Shown here: positions 44,863-53,427 of the stretch, one piece after another
Layout: every line of letters begins with the position of its first letter
Position numbering within the stretch: position 1 is the stretch's first letter
Assembly: GCF_001514305.1 (NCBI RefSeq)
Contig: NZ_KQ949087.1
Span: forward strand, 62,625 to 126,624
Reading direction: 5' to 3'
From: Streptomyces dysideae
Lineage (GTDB): Bacteria; Actinomycetota; Actinomycetes; Streptomycetales; Streptomycetaceae
DNA length: 64,000 bases
Program-made: the position numbers and the translations under genes
The notes under the pieces: model-generated
Seen by the model: only the letters and a program-made list of their open reading frames with translations
What the model was told of the DNA's origin: nothing
The model's database searches: none

Positions 44863-44907
44863 GACCCGCCGCTCCACGCGCGCGTGCGGCCCGCGACGGC
44901 AGACGTG

Positions 44908-45327
44908 TCAGGCGTCCAGCGCGAACACCGATCCCGTGCGCGCGCCCAGCACGCACGCGTTGGAGAAGGTCTCCTGGTATTCGACGGGCTGTCCCTGCCA
45001 CTGCCCGCGCGCGTGGGCGGTGACCGGCGCGTAGATCATCGGGCAGTGGACGTCCTGCGGCCGGAGGCCGACGATGTCACCGCCGACCGGTTCGAGCTCG
45101 GCGCAGGCCTCGGCGGCCTTGCCGTGGCCCTGGGGCGGGTTGCACATCAGCAGGGTGCCGCGCGTGTCGCTGTGCCGGGCGTCGCCCTTGGTGACGGTGA
45201 GGAAGAGCCAGTTGCCCGGGAGGGAGTCCTGGGTGGTCGCCTGCGCCGGGGCGGCGCCGAGGGCGAGCAGGGAGGCCGCCGCGAGCAGGCCGGCCGGTAC
45301 CGCTTTCGCTGTGATGGAGTACGTCAT
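44908..45327 (-). CDS. Streptomyces subtilisin inhibitor (SSI) family protein
   Basis: A 139-aa exported inhibitor. Signal peptide about residues 1-32 (TAKAVPAGLLAAASLLALG, ending AQA). SSI features: the first disulfide pair in LLMCNPPQGHGKAAEAC, the reactive loop CPMIYAPVT (P1 Met, P1' Ile at the SSI Met-Val position), WQGQPVEYQETFSNAC, and the end VFALDA. It should block subtilisin- or transglutaminase-activating type proteases outside the cell. ATG 45327 overlaps the stop of the upstream M14 gene by four bases (ATGA), an unusual coupling of a cytosolic-looking peptidase to a secreted inhibitor. Confidence 0.9.
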   Translation of the reverse strand: MTYSITAKAVPAGLLAAASLLALGAAPAQATTQDSLPGNWLFLTVTKGDARHSDTRGTLLMCNPPQGHGKAAEACAELEPVGGDIVGLRPQDVHCPMIYAPVTAHARGQWQGQPVEYQETFSNACVLGARTGSVFALDA

Positions 45328-46685
45328 TCCCGATGCATCGGCACGGCTGCCCCGGCATTCCACCCCGACTCACCCGAACGGGAGCCGGCGGGCGCGTATC
45401 GCCCGGCGAGTTCGAATGTGGCGAGCACCACGCGTGCCTGGTACTCCACCTGGCGCGCGACCGGTATCCAGCGCGCCCCGCAGCCGTCGCGGTAGTCGGC
45501 GCACCATGCGTCGACGAGCCGGTCCAGCTCCGGCAGCACCCCGGCCGGATCGCTCCCGGCGCCCGTCACGAGCTGGTGCAGCAGCCCGGCGGTGCGCAGG
45601 GCGAGGCGCCGTCCGGCGATGCGCAGGGCGGCCAGGTGGCCGGTGCTGAGCGGCGGCAGCGGGCGCCCGTCGGTGATGTCGGGGTCCCAGGCGTCGGCAA
45701 GTCCGGGGCAGACCAGTAAATAGTCGTCGACCGGGGCGAGCAGACGGGCCGTGTCCGGTTCGGCGGGCAGGTGCGGCCGCAGTCGCTCCAGCAGGCGTTC
45801 CAGCTGCCGGGCGTCGTGCCGCAGGGTGTGGCTGACGGTGCGCAGGACGGCGGCCGCGTCGGCGGGCGGTTCGCCGTCCGCCACGGCCGGTACGCCCCAC
45901 ATGGGGGCCTCGACGACGGCCGTGACCGTGCCGTGCCGGTACGGGTGGAACCACGTCGACTCGACGGCTGCCTCGGTGATGGCGGCGGCCAGGTCGCCGC
46001 GGCGGGGCCGGGGGATGCGGTAGACGGCGGGGCCGAGGCCGGGCCAGTACAGGGTGTCGTAGGCGCCGATCTCGCGCGGGATGCCGAGGCGGGCCGCGGT
46101 GTGCGCGACGCGGCGGGCGAGTCCGTCCAGCTCGTGGGTGAGCTCGACGAAGCCGCCGCCGACGTCGACGCCGTGCAGGGAGCACTGCAGGAAGGGCCGC
46201 AGTTCGTCCTGGACGTCGAGCAGGGCGCGGGTCTCCGGCAGTACGGCTCCGTCGGCGCCGTCTGGGAGCCATTCCGGCTGCTCCAGGAAGCCGGGCCGGA
46301 AGAAGTTCCGGAAGTACCGGCCGAGGGTGTACGGGCCGTGCAGCCAGCCCTCGTTGCGGCGCAGGCCGTCGGGGTCGAGGCAGAGCAGCATGTTCCAGGT
46401 GGCGTCGGCGCCCTCGCGCAGCCTCGGGTCGGCGAGGACCCGGTCGGCCAGTCTGAGGACGGTGGCGCCGCCCACGGGTTCGTTGGCGTGCGGTCCGGCG
46501 ACGACGAGGGCCTGGCGGCTGCCGTGGCCGACGGACAGCAGCCACAGGGGTGTGCCCGCGCGGGAGGTTCCCACTCGGCGCAGCCGGGCGTCACGGGGAC
46601 GGCGGGCGACGAGCGCGGCCGCCCGGGCGCCCAGCTCGTCGACGGTCGGGTAGCGGAGGAGTGGCGGCAGGGCACACCTCCACAA
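45324..46685 (-). CDS. M14-family zinc carboxypeptidase-like protein, TTA-containing
   Basis: A 453-aa paralogue of the 43612-44862 product (shared LRYPTV-EL start, SRAGTPLWLLSVGHGSRQALVVAGPHANEPVGGAT region). The zinc H-x-x-E is HANEP near residue 75, the third ligand LHGVDVGG near residue 178, and the catalytic Glu in AVVEAPMW near residue 264. The start is uncertain: TTG 46685 opens the frame and no good ribosome site is seen. Codon TTA at 45719-45717 (in DDYLLV) implies control by the bldA tRNA. Its stop overlaps the SSI gene start. No signal peptide. Confidence 0.83.
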   Translation of the reverse strand: MWRCALPPLLRYPTVDELGARAAALVARRPRDARLRRVGTSRAGTPLWLLSVGHGSRQALVVAGPHANEPVGGATVLRLADRVLADPRLREGADATWNMLLCLDPDGLRRNEGWLHGPYTLGRYFRNFFRPGFLEQPEWLPDGADGAVLPETRALLDVQDELRPFLQCSLHGVDVGGGFVELTHELDGLARRVAHTAARLGIPREIGAYDTLYWPGLGPAVYRIPRPRRGDLAAAITEAAVESTWFHPYRHGTVTAVVEAPMWGVPAVADGEPPADAAAVLRTVSHTLRHDARQLERLLERLRPHLPAEPDTARLLAPVDDYLLVCPGLADAWDPDITDGRPLPPLSTGHLAALRIAGRRLALRTAGLLHQLVTGAGSDPAGVLPELDRLVDAWCADYRDGCGARWIPVARQVEYQARVVLATFELAGRYAPAGSRSGESGWNAGAAVPMHRE

Positions 46686-46822
46686 TGTGGTGCCGTCGGT
46701 TCACCTGGTGTGCATGGTGTACGCACAGTCAGTCACGAGTTGACGGGTACGTCAACACCACGGAAAGCAAAGGGATTTCATCGGCGCACCCCGTAAACCC
46801 AAGGCCAGAGCTAAGGTTGGGC

Positions 46823-47374
46823 TCAGTTCGAGGCGAGGCGGAACGAGATCCTGCCGAAGCCGATCTGGTCGCCCTCGCGGACCACGACCGCGCCGATGAC
46901 GCGCCGTCCGTTCACCGTCGTGCCGTTGGTCGAGCCGAGGTCGCGCAGCACCCACATGCCGCCCTGGCGGCTCAGTTCGGCGTGCACCCGGGACACCGTC
47001 TCGTGGGTCAGCCGCAGCCCGTTGGCGGGGTCGCGGCCGATGCGCAGGGCGTGGCCGTTGCCCGGGTGGGGCAGCAGCAGCTTGGGCAGCCGCTCGGCCT
47101 GCCAGGCCCTGCGCAGCCGTACGGTGAAGCCGGAGACCGCCTCGACGGAGCCGAACACCAGCCGCGAGAAGCGGCTCTCGGTGGGCAGGTCGGCGGTGAG
47201 CGCGGCGAGTTCGTCGGACCGGCGCGCGGCGAGGGCCAGTTCCATGCGCCGCACGAACGTGTCGTGCGACAGCCGGCCCATGGCGACGCCGTCACGGAGC
47301 ACCTTCAGCGCCCTGTCGCGCTCCACGTCGGACAACCGCGCAGGGTACGTGTTGAACTCGAAAGACGACGTCAC
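46823..47374 (-). CDS. DUF1707 plus FHA domain protein
   Basis: A 183-aa protein. Residues 15-66 are a DUF1707 domain (ARLSDVERDRALKVLRDGVAMGRLSHDTFVRRMELALAAR in pattern). Residues about 100-180 are a forkhead-associated domain with RIGRDPANGL, SRVHAEL and LGSTNGTTVNG, so it should bind phosphothreonine peptides made by Ser/Thr kinases. It has no membrane segment. It may read the output of a Hanks-type kinase such as those common in Streptomyces. The gap to its right (47375-47501) is the divergent promoter with treZ. Confidence 0.9.
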   Translation of the reverse strand: MTSSFEFNTYPARLSDVERDRALKVLRDGVAMGRLSHDTFVRRMELALAARRSDELAALTADLPTESRFSRLVFGSVEAVSGFTVRLRRAWQAERLPKLLLPHPGNGHALRIGRDPANGLRLTHETVSRVHAELSRQGGMWVLRDLGSTNGTTVNGRRVIGAVVVREGDQIGFGRISFRLASN

Positions 47375-47501
47375 GGAGCTGATTGTCGGTCAGCGGACCC
47401 CGGGTGTCCAGAAAACGCGGGAGGATGCGAAAGCGGATTGATCGTGTTTGACGCACCATGGACGGGCTACATCACGGTGAGCAGACGAAGGGGAACCGTC
47501 C

Positions 47502-49247
47502 GTGCGTTTCGAGGTGTGGGCACCGCAGGCCGATCGTGTGACGCTCCATTGCGAAGGCGCCACGCGCGCGTTGGAGCGCGATCCGGAACGAGCGGGATGG
47601 TGGTGGGGTGAGGCGGAGGCGCAGGACGGCTCGCGGTACGGCTTCGCGCTGGGCGACGGTCCCGTGCTGCCCGATCCCCGTTCGAGACGCCAGCCGGACG
47701 GGCCGGACGGGCTGAGCGCGGTCGTCGACCAGGTGCGGTACGCGTGGCGCGCCGAGTGGGCGGGGCGGCCGCTGCCAGGTGCGGTGCTGTACGAGCTGCA
47801 CGTGGGCACGTACACCCGCGAGGGCACCCTGGACGCGGCGGCCGAGCGGCTCGGCCATCTCGTCGAACTGGGCGTCACGCATGTCGAGTTGATGCCGCTG
47901 TGTCCTTTCCCCGGGCGGCACGGGTGGGGGTACGAGGGTGTCTCGCTGTGGGCGGTGCACGAGCCGTACGGCGGGCCCGAGGCGCTCAAGCGCTTCGTCG
48001 ACCGAGCGCATGAACTCGGCCTGGGCGTGGTCCTGGACGTGGTGCACAACCATCTGGGCCCGTCCGGCAACTACCTGCCCCAGTTCGGCCCGTACTTCAC
48101 GGACACGCATCACACGCCCTGGGGTGTCGCCGTCAACCTGGACGCGCCCGGCTCGGACGAGGTGCGCGCGTACCTTGTCGAGAGCGCGCTGGCGTGGCTG
48201 CGGGACTACCGGATCGACGGGCTGCGCCTGGACGCGGTGCACGCGCTGAAGGACACGCGCGCGTACCCGTTCCTGGAGGAGCTGTCGGCGGCCGTCGACG
48301 CCCTCTCGGCCGACCTGGGCCGGCCGCTGTTCCTCATCGCCGAGTCGGACCTGAACGACCCCCGGCTCATCACGGCGCGCGCGGAGGGCGGCCTCGGGCT
48401 GCACGCGCAGTGGAACGACGACTTCCACCACGCGCTGCACGCCGCGCTGACGGGCGAGTCGCAGGGCTACTACGCCGACTTCGCGCGCGCTCCCGTCGCC
48501 GCGCTCGCCAAGACGCTGACGGGCGGCTACTTCCACGACGGCTCGTACTCGAACTTCCGGGGCCGGCGGCACGGGCGCCCCCTGGACCGTACGCGCGTGG
48601 CGGCGCACCGGCTCCTCGGCTACAGCCAGACCCACGACCAGGTCGGCAACCGCGCCCAGGGGGACCGGCTCGCGGCCTCCCTCTCCCCCGGCCTGCTGGC
48701 CTGCGCGGCGACGCTGACGCTGACCTCACCGTTCACACCGATGCTGTTCATGGGCGAGGAGTGGGCGGCGGGCACGCCCTGGCAGTTCTTCACCGACCAC
48801 ACCGATCCCGGGCTCGCCGATGCCGTACGGCGGGGCAGGCGACGGGAGTTCGCGGCGCACGGCTGGGCCGAGGAGGACGTTCCCGACCCGCAGGACCCGG
48901 CGACCCGGGACCGCTCCTGCCTCGACTGGTCCGAGCCCCATGGCGCGCCCCACGCGCGCGTACTCGCCTGGTACCGCCGCCTCATCGCCCTGCGCCACGA
49001 ACAGCCGGACCTCACCGATCCCGACCTCGCGGACATCAAGGTGGCGTACGACGAGCGGGAACGCTGGCTCGCCTTCCGACGCGGCGACGTCCGGGTAGCC
49101 GTCAACCTCGCAAAGGAACCGGCGGCGATCCCGCTGGGCCCCCGTCAGGCACGGGTGCTGGCGGCGTGGGAGCCGGTGGAGTCCCCGGGCGCGGACGGGG
49201 CGCTGCAGGTGCCTGGGGAGTCGGCGGTGGTGCTGCTGCAGGCCTGA
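47502..49247 (+). CDS. treZ: Malto-oligosyltrehalose trehalohydrolase
   Basis: A 581-aa GH13 enzyme. GTG 47502 follows GAAGGGG. The short N-terminal domain (FEVWAPQADRVTLHC) leads to the barrel with ELHVGTYTREGTLDAA near residue 103, VVLDVVHNHLGPSGNYL near 177, nucleophile in GLRLDAVHAL near 242, and acid/base Glu in LIAESDLNDPRL near 280. It cleaves maltooligosyl trehalose to free trehalose. It completes the pathway with glgX and treY, although M14, SSI and FHA genes stand between. Confidence 0.94.
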   Translation: MRFEVWAPQADRVTLHCEGATRALERDPERAGWWWGEAEAQDGSRYGFALGDGPVLPDPRSRRQPDGPDGLSAVVDQVRYAWRAEWAGRPLPGAVLYELHVGTYTREGTLDAAAERLGHLVELGVTHVELMPLCPFPGRHGWGYEGVSLWAVHEPYGGPEALKRFVDRAHELGLGVVLDVVHNHLGPSGNYLPQFGPYFTDTHHTPWGVAVNLDAPGSDEVRAYLVESALAWLRDYRIDGLRLDAVHALKDTRAYPFLEELSAAVDALSADLGRPLFLIAESDLNDPRLITARAEGGLGLHAQWNDDFHHALHAALTGESQGYYADFARAPVAALAKTLTGGYFHDGSYSNFRGRRHGRPLDRTRVAAHRLLGYSQTHDQVGNRAQGDRLAASLSPGLLACAATLTLTSPFTPMLFMGEEWAAGTPWQFFTDHTDPGLADAVRRGRRREFAAHGWAEEDVPDPQDPATRDRSCLDWSEPHGAPHARVLAWYRRLIALRHEQPDLTDPDLADIKVAYDERERWLAFRRGDVRVAVNLAKEPAAIPLGPRQARVLAAWEPVESPGADGALQVPGESAVVLLQA

Positions 49248-49609
49248 GGTGTGGGCGCGACGCAGACGCTGACGCCCTTGCCAAGCGGCCTGCGGCCCAC
49301 CGAGGTCGGCGGCAGGCGACCAGCGGCACGGGCGGGCTCGCAGCGCACGGCCGAGCGCCCGCCCCCTACAACCCCTCGGCCCCGCCATCCTCCAGCAGCT
49401 CCGTCACCCGCTCCAGCGGCACGCAGCCACAGCCGCACAGGCAAACCTGCGGCGCAAGGCCAACCGCCCGCCCCCTACAACCCTCACCCCGTCATCCTCC
49501 AGCACCTCAGTCACCCCGCTCCAGATGCCGCAGGGGCCGGCACCAGCCGCACGCAGTCGGCGGGGCGCAGCCAGCCGCACAGTGGCCCGCGGCCCACGCC
49601 ACCCACCCT
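49248..49609. repeat. Gap filled by degenerate copies of the next gene's 3' end
   Basis: The 362 bases hold no gene. Two degraded copies of the end of the following minus-strand gene are seen. CCCCCTACAACCC...CTCCGTCACCCGCTCCAGC (about 49370-49417) and CCCCCTACAACCC...CAGTCACCCCGCTCCAG (about 49471-49524) match the real 3' end at about 49605-49660. Flanking CAGCC...AGCCGCACAG stretches repeat as well, giving irregular units of about 100-135 bases. This looks like past tandem duplication followed by decay. Confidence 0.65.
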
Positions 49610-50551
49610 CTACAGCTCCTCGCCCCCGTCGTCCTCCCGCAGCTCCGTCACCCGTTCCAGCAGGATCGCCTCCCAGGCGCGTCGGAGCTGTTCCCTCAGC
49701 AGGGGCAGGGGTGCTGCTCCCTTGCCGTCGAGGCGTTCCGCGAGGTGGAGGATCGCGTCGCAGCGGGCCAGCCAGAGGCCGCGCAGGCAGGGGCGGGCGC
49801 CGTAGCCGGCGAGGGTGGCGGCGCGGACCGCGGCCGGGGAGCCCACGGCGAGGGCGAGGCCGGCGATGTCCTCGGCGGGGTCGCCGACGACGGCGTCGGT
49901 CCAGCCGAGGACGCCGCGCACCCTGCCGTCTGCGCCGACGACGAGGTGGTCGGCGGCGAGGGCGTGGTGGACGAGGACGGCGGTGCCGGGCTGGGCTGCG
50001 AGCTGGACCGCGGCCGGCTGGGTGAGCTGGTGGAGGCGGACGGGGTCGAACTCGTCGGCGTCGGCGAGGCGCCCCGCCGCGCGTTGGGCGGCGCGGCGCA
50101 GGGCCTCCAGGGAGCGCGGGGCGGTGCGCGGGACGCCGAGTGTCTCGGCCTGCCGTACCGGCACCTCACGCAGTCCGGTGAGCAGTCCGGCCAGGTCGGC
50201 CTCGCCGACGGCGGACACGTCGTGCTCCTCGCCGGAGCCGCCGGGCAGCCGGGTGTCCAGCGTGTAGGCCAGTCCGGGCGCCCACTCGCCGTGGGCGACG
50301 CTGGTCGGCACGGCGACGGGGACGTGCGGGCGGACGAGCTCGCGCAGGCGCAGTTCGCGGCGCCGGCGGACCGCGGTCTCGCGGTCGGGGGCGAGGCGCA
50401 GCACATGGCGGCTGCCGACCCACCAGGTGGCGGGTTCGGCGCCCTCGGTCGCGGGCCGGACCTCCGGTCCGGCGTCGTCGGCGCCGTCCTTGAGCAGGGA
50501 ACGGACCAGTCGGCGGACGGTGTCCGCGGTGGGTGTCGGTGCCTGGGTCAT
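49610..50551 (-). CDS. APH-fold protein lacking catalytic residues (pseudokinase-like)
   Basis: A 313-aa protein of the aminoglycoside phosphotransferase fold. ATP-site region WWVGSRHVLRLAPD is near residue 42. Where active members have HGDLHPGN this one has HHALAADH (near residue 202), and where they have IDW it has LGWTD, although the following GDPAEDIAGLALA is kept. Loss of the catalytic Asp and metal-binding Asp suggests that it binds ligand without phosphorylating it. It is 49 bases downstream of an M24 peptidase gene on the same strand. Its 3' end has been copied into the neighbouring gap. Confidence 0.8.
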   Translation of the reverse strand: MTQAPTPTADTVRRLVRSLLKDGADDAGPEVRPATEGAEPATWWVGSRHVLRLAPDRETAVRRRRELRLRELVRPHVPVAVPTSVAHGEWAPGLAYTLDTRLPGGSGEEHDVSAVGEADLAGLLTGLREVPVRQAETLGVPRTAPRSLEALRRAAQRAAGRLADADEFDPVRLHQLTQPAAVQLAAQPGTAVLVHHALAADHLVVGADGRVRGVLGWTDAVVGDPAEDIAGLALAVGSPAAVRAATLAGYGARPCLRGLWLARCDAILHLAERLDGKGAAPLPLLREQLRRAWEAILLERVTELREDDGGEEL

Positions 50552-50600
50552 GGTCGCGCCGTTGTCACTAGAGGTCGTGGTGAGGGCTCCTCGTGGTGGG

Positions 50601-51728
50601 TCAGTCCACTATGACCATCGCGCGGGTGGTGTCGTTGAGGCGGCGACCGCCGTCCTCGGTGACGGTGACGATGTCCTCGATGCGTACGCCGAAGCGGCCG
50701 GGCAGATAGACGCCGGGCTCCACGGAGAAGCACATGCCGGGCACCAGGGGCTGCTCTTCGCCCTCGATCATGTACGGCGGCTCGTGTGTGGTGACGCCGA
50801 TGCCGTGGCCGGTGCGGTGGATGAAGTACTCGCCGTACCCCGCGTCGGCGATGACCGCTCGGGCGGCACGGTCGACCTCCTGGCAGGCCACGCCGGGCCG
50901 TACGGCGCGGAAGCCGGCCTCCTGGGCCTCGCGGACGAGGTCGTGGACCCGGCGTTCCTCGTCGGTGGGTTCGCCGACATGGACCGTGCGCGAGGTGTCG
51001 GAGCCGTAGCCGTCCTTGAGGCCACCGAAGTCGAGGACGACCATGTCGCCGCGTTCGATGACGCGGTCGCCGACCTCGTGGTGCGGGTTGGCACCGTTCG
51101 GCCCGGAGGCGACGATGGTGAAGTCGACCTGGGAGTGGCCGAACCGCTCTAGCAGGTCGGCGAGGTCGGCGGCGACGTCGGACTCGCGGCGGCCGCCGAA
51201 GGGAACCTTCCGGATCTCCTCGAACGTTGCGTCTGCGGCCGCTCCAGCCGCCGCCAACAGTTCCAGTTCCGCGGCGTCCTTGACGGCGCGCAGCATCGGC
51301 AGGGCGTCGGTGAGGGCGGCGTAGGAGGTGCCGGGCAGCGTCTTCTGCAGGGCGAGCAGATGCATCGCCCAGGCGTTGTCGCTGATCCCGAACCGGCCGC
51401 TCGGGTCGAGGAGGGCGGCGGTGGCGGCGTAGGGATCCTTGCCGTCGGTCCAGTCGCGCAGGGTCAGGGCGGGTGCGCCGACGGCGTGCGTGGCGTCCGG
51501 GGCCTCCAGGGTGGGGACGACGAGGAAGGGATCCCGGCCGGGGGCGAGGACCAGCAGGGTGAGCCGTTCGGTGATCGCGGTGGGCGTGTAGCCGGTGAGC
51601 CACACCAGGTCCGGTCCGGGTGCCACCAGGAGCCCGGCCAGCCCGGCGTCGGCGGCCGCCCGCGCGGCGCGCTCCATACGGGTCCGGTAGTCGTCGGCGG
51701 TGAAGGGCACGGGCGTACTGCCGGTCAT
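50601..51728 (-). CDS. M24-family aminopeptidase (Xaa-Pro type)
   Basis: A 375-aa metallopeptidase. An N-terminal creatinase-like domain (about 1-140) precedes the pita-bread domain. Metal ligands are visible: Asp in VVLDFGG (near residue 234) and DGYGSDTSRT (near 245), His in TGHGIGVTTHE (near 310), Glu in SVEPGVYL (near 342), and Glu in GVRIEDIVTV (near 356). It removes N-terminal residues before proline in the cytosol. Length fits PepQ/PepP-like proteins of Streptomyces. A start at GTG/ATG 51728 gives the normal N-terminus. Confidence 0.93.
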   Translation of the reverse strand: MTGSTPVPFTADDYRTRMERAARAAADAGLAGLLVAPGPDLVWLTGYTPTAITERLTLLVLAPGRDPFLVVPTLEAPDATHAVGAPALTLRDWTDGKDPYAATAALLDPSGRFGISDNAWAMHLLALQKTLPGTSYAALTDALPMLRAVKDAAELELLAAAGAAADATFEEIRKVPFGGRRESDVAADLADLLERFGHSQVDFTIVASGPNGANPHHEVGDRVIERGDMVVLDFGGLKDGYGSDTSRTVHVGEPTDEERRVHDLVREAQEAGFRAVRPGVACQEVDRAARAVIADAGYGEYFIHRTGHGIGVTTHEPPYMIEGEEQPLVPGMCFSVEPGVYLPGRFGVRIEDIVTVTEDGGRRLNDTTRAMVIVD

Positions 51729-52011
51729 CCGGGCCTCCCGGGGCGCGTGAAAGGACTACGGGCAGCATCCTGCCCGTACGGAGGGGGCGGCGCGAGCCGG
51801 TCGGCGGGTCTTTCGGACGGTCCGCCGGGCACGGATTCAGCTCTCCAGGGCCACACGCACACCAAGAAGAAGCAGCAGCACGCCCCCGGAGACCTGCTTC
51901 AGGCGCCGACGCGCTCCGGCAGGGACAGCACGGCCTTCAGACGTCCGACGAAACACACGTACACGCTGTAGTAGCCGGTTTCGTAGACCGCCCACAGCGC
52001 GGCGAGGCCGA

Positions 52012-52050
52012 CCTCCCCCACCGCCTTAAGGGCGTGGGAGGTGCCCCCAT
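52012..52050. mobile_element. 39-bp palindromic mini-element, copy 1 (inside LysE)
   Basis: It starts CCTCCCCCAC and ends GTGGGAGGTGCCCCCAT, with complementary arms around TTAA. It differs at two positions from 54502-54540. It lies within the LysE-family gene, at the point where the reading frame changes. Confidence 0.65.
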
Positions 52051-52475
52051 CGGCAGGTGCGGGGCTCCCTCCGGCACGACCTGGGGCAGGAAGGACAGGG
52101 CGAAGACGGCCGCCTTGGGGCCGGCGACGTTGAGCAGCAGCCCGCCGCGGTAGACGGCCCAGCCGGTGCGCCCGCCGCTCTCCCACTCTCCGCTCTCCTC
52201 GGTCCCTGTGGCGCGGCGCGCCTGCCGCAACGTCTGGACGCCGAATCCGACGAGGACGACCGCGCCGACGATCCGCATCACGTCGTACGCCACCTCGGAC
52301 GCCGTCAGCAGCGCGGACAGGCCGAACGCGGCGACGACGCCCCAGACGAAGACGCCGGTCTCGTTGCCGAGCACGGTCAGGAAGCCGGAGCGCCGGCTGC
52401 GCAGCGACTGCTTGATGATCAGCACCGTGCTCGGGCCGGGCGAGGCGCGGCCGCACGGCCACCACGACCCCATGC

Positions 52476-52526
52476 TGACCACCCTCGTCGCCTTTCTCGG
52501 TGCCTGCACCCTCATAGCCGTGGTCA
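52476..52526. other. 51-bp inverted segment at the LysE 5' end
   Basis: TGACCAC (52476-52482) and GTGGTCA (52520-52526) bound 37 bases. As written, the plus strand encodes the LysE start (LVAFLGACTLIAVV) and the minus strand encodes the rest of the gene. Flipping the segment joins them in frame and leaves the PDZ stop codon (52526-52524) unchanged. Confidence 0.75.
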
Positions 52527-53102
52527 TGTGACGACGCCGGGCAGGATCGTCAACTGCTGGTAGCCGCCGCTTTGGTGACGCACCGTCAGCGTGACCTCGT
52601 CGCCGGGCCGGGCCCGGGCGACGGCCCGTGCGAGGTCGGCGGCCGAGTCGATACGGGTCCGGTCGAACGCGAGGAGTACGTCGCCCCGCACCAGCCCGGC
52701 CGCGTACCCCGGACCGGGGACGTGCACGCCGACGACCAGGGCACCGGACTTCTCCGCGTCCACGGCCTGCACGCCGATGGTCGCGCCCGCGAGGGCCGGC
52801 GTCGGGGAGGGCGAGGGGCTGGAGTGCAACGCCGAGACGGTCGCACTCCCCGTGGCATCCGGCGCCGGCTGCAGGCGCTGGAGTTCGGCGAGTCTGCTCA
52901 TGCCGATCACCGTGGCGCCCACCGTGCCCAGTCCGACTCCGCACAGGACCAGGACCATGCCCGCGAACAGGGCCAACAACAGGGTCGTGAGCCGTCGGCC
53001 GCGCCGGCGCGCGGCGTGCGGGCGCCGGGCGGGGCGGGACTTGGTGCCGCCGCCGGGCTCCTGGCCGGGCATCGGCTTGGGACGCAACGCAGTCTGTTCC
53101 AT
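52524..53102 (-). CDS. Membrane-anchored PDZ-domain protein
   Basis: A 192-aa protein. ATG 53102 is set by GGAGG eight bases upstream; the frame is open to 53210. A basic N-terminus (RPARRPHAARRRGRR, about 24-38) precedes one membrane helix (about 40-65). A Ser/Pro linker and a PDZ domain (about 100-190: TIGVQAVDAEKSGALVVGV, GYAAGLVRGDVLLAFD) follow. No protease domain is present, so it may be a substrate adaptor for a membrane protease outside the cell. Its stop lies in the inverted repeat of the broken LysE gene, which originally followed it with an ATGA overlap. Confidence 0.87.
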   Translation of the reverse strand: MEQTALRPKPMPGQEPGGGTKSRPARRPHAARRRGRRLTTLLLALFAGMVLVLCGVGLGTVGATVIGMSRLAELQRLQPAPDATGSATVSALHSSPSPSPTPALAGATIGVQAVDAEKSGALVVGVHVPGPGYAAGLVRGDVLLAFDRTRIDSAADLARAVARARPGDEVTLTVRHQSGGYQQLTILPGVVT

Positions 53103-53161
53103 CGGGATCGCCTCCGGCTGGTGACTACCCGGCGCACCGGCGCACGACGTGCCACGAACGA

Positions 53162-53386
53162 GTGAGACTGACCGCCGGTCAAAGACGGGAATCATTCCGT
53201 TTCTCGGCACGTGCGCGGGCGCGGGTTGCGGCGGGGTGGGGCGTCAGCCACGCGAACCTCTCGGCGGAGGGCCGCGCGCTTCTCGACGCCGCCGACGCGA
53301 TACTCGGCGAGCTCTCGGGGAACGCCGCGAACGATGTACGAGAGCTCGCCGAGAGGACCGCGACGCGGGTACGGGAGGCCGGCTGA
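53162..53386 (+). CDS. Small helical protein, possibly a MarR-type fragment
   Basis: A 74-aa ORF from GTG 53162. The first 30 residues are Arg-rich. The remainder (ANLSAEGRALLDAADAILGE, then VRELAERTATRV) reads like the wing and C-terminal helices of MarR-family regulators. No complete helix-turn-helix is visible. It is divergent from the PDZ gene, and no ribosome site is obvious. It may be a decayed regulator, which would fit the many broken genes nearby. Confidence 0.4.
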   Translation: MRLTAGQRRESFRFSARARARVAAGWGVSHANLSAEGRALLDAADAILGELSGNAANDVRELAERTATRVREAG

Positions 53387-53427
53387 CGGGCCCCGGGCGC
53401 CTGTCGGTCGACGCTCGGCACGGTGGG

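Larger units (their letters stand above)
51837..52527 (-). pseudogene. LysE/RhtB-type exporter gene, broken in at least three places
   Basis: Most of a LysE-family amino-acid exporter can be read on the minus strand: PGPSTVLIIKQSLRSRRSGF, then NVAGPKAAVFALSFLPQ, ALWAVYETGYYSVYVCF and VSGGVLLLLGVRVALES. The pieces lie in different frames. A 39-bp palindromic element (52012-52050) breaks the middle, an indel near 51903-51910 shifts the end, and the first 17 codons (TTLVAFLGACTLIAVV) lie inverted on the plus strand between 7-bp inverted repeats (52476-52482, 52520-52526). Re-inverting restores an ATG at 52527-52525 in frame, overlapping the PDZ gene stop. It is non-functional as read. Confidence 0.85.

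Noticed and set aside
39127..44877. A 1916-codon minus-strand ORF across glgX, treY and the M14 gene
   Set aside because: It is opposite three well-recognised genes, has His/Arg/Gln-rich composition and no domain, so it is a GC-driven shadow.
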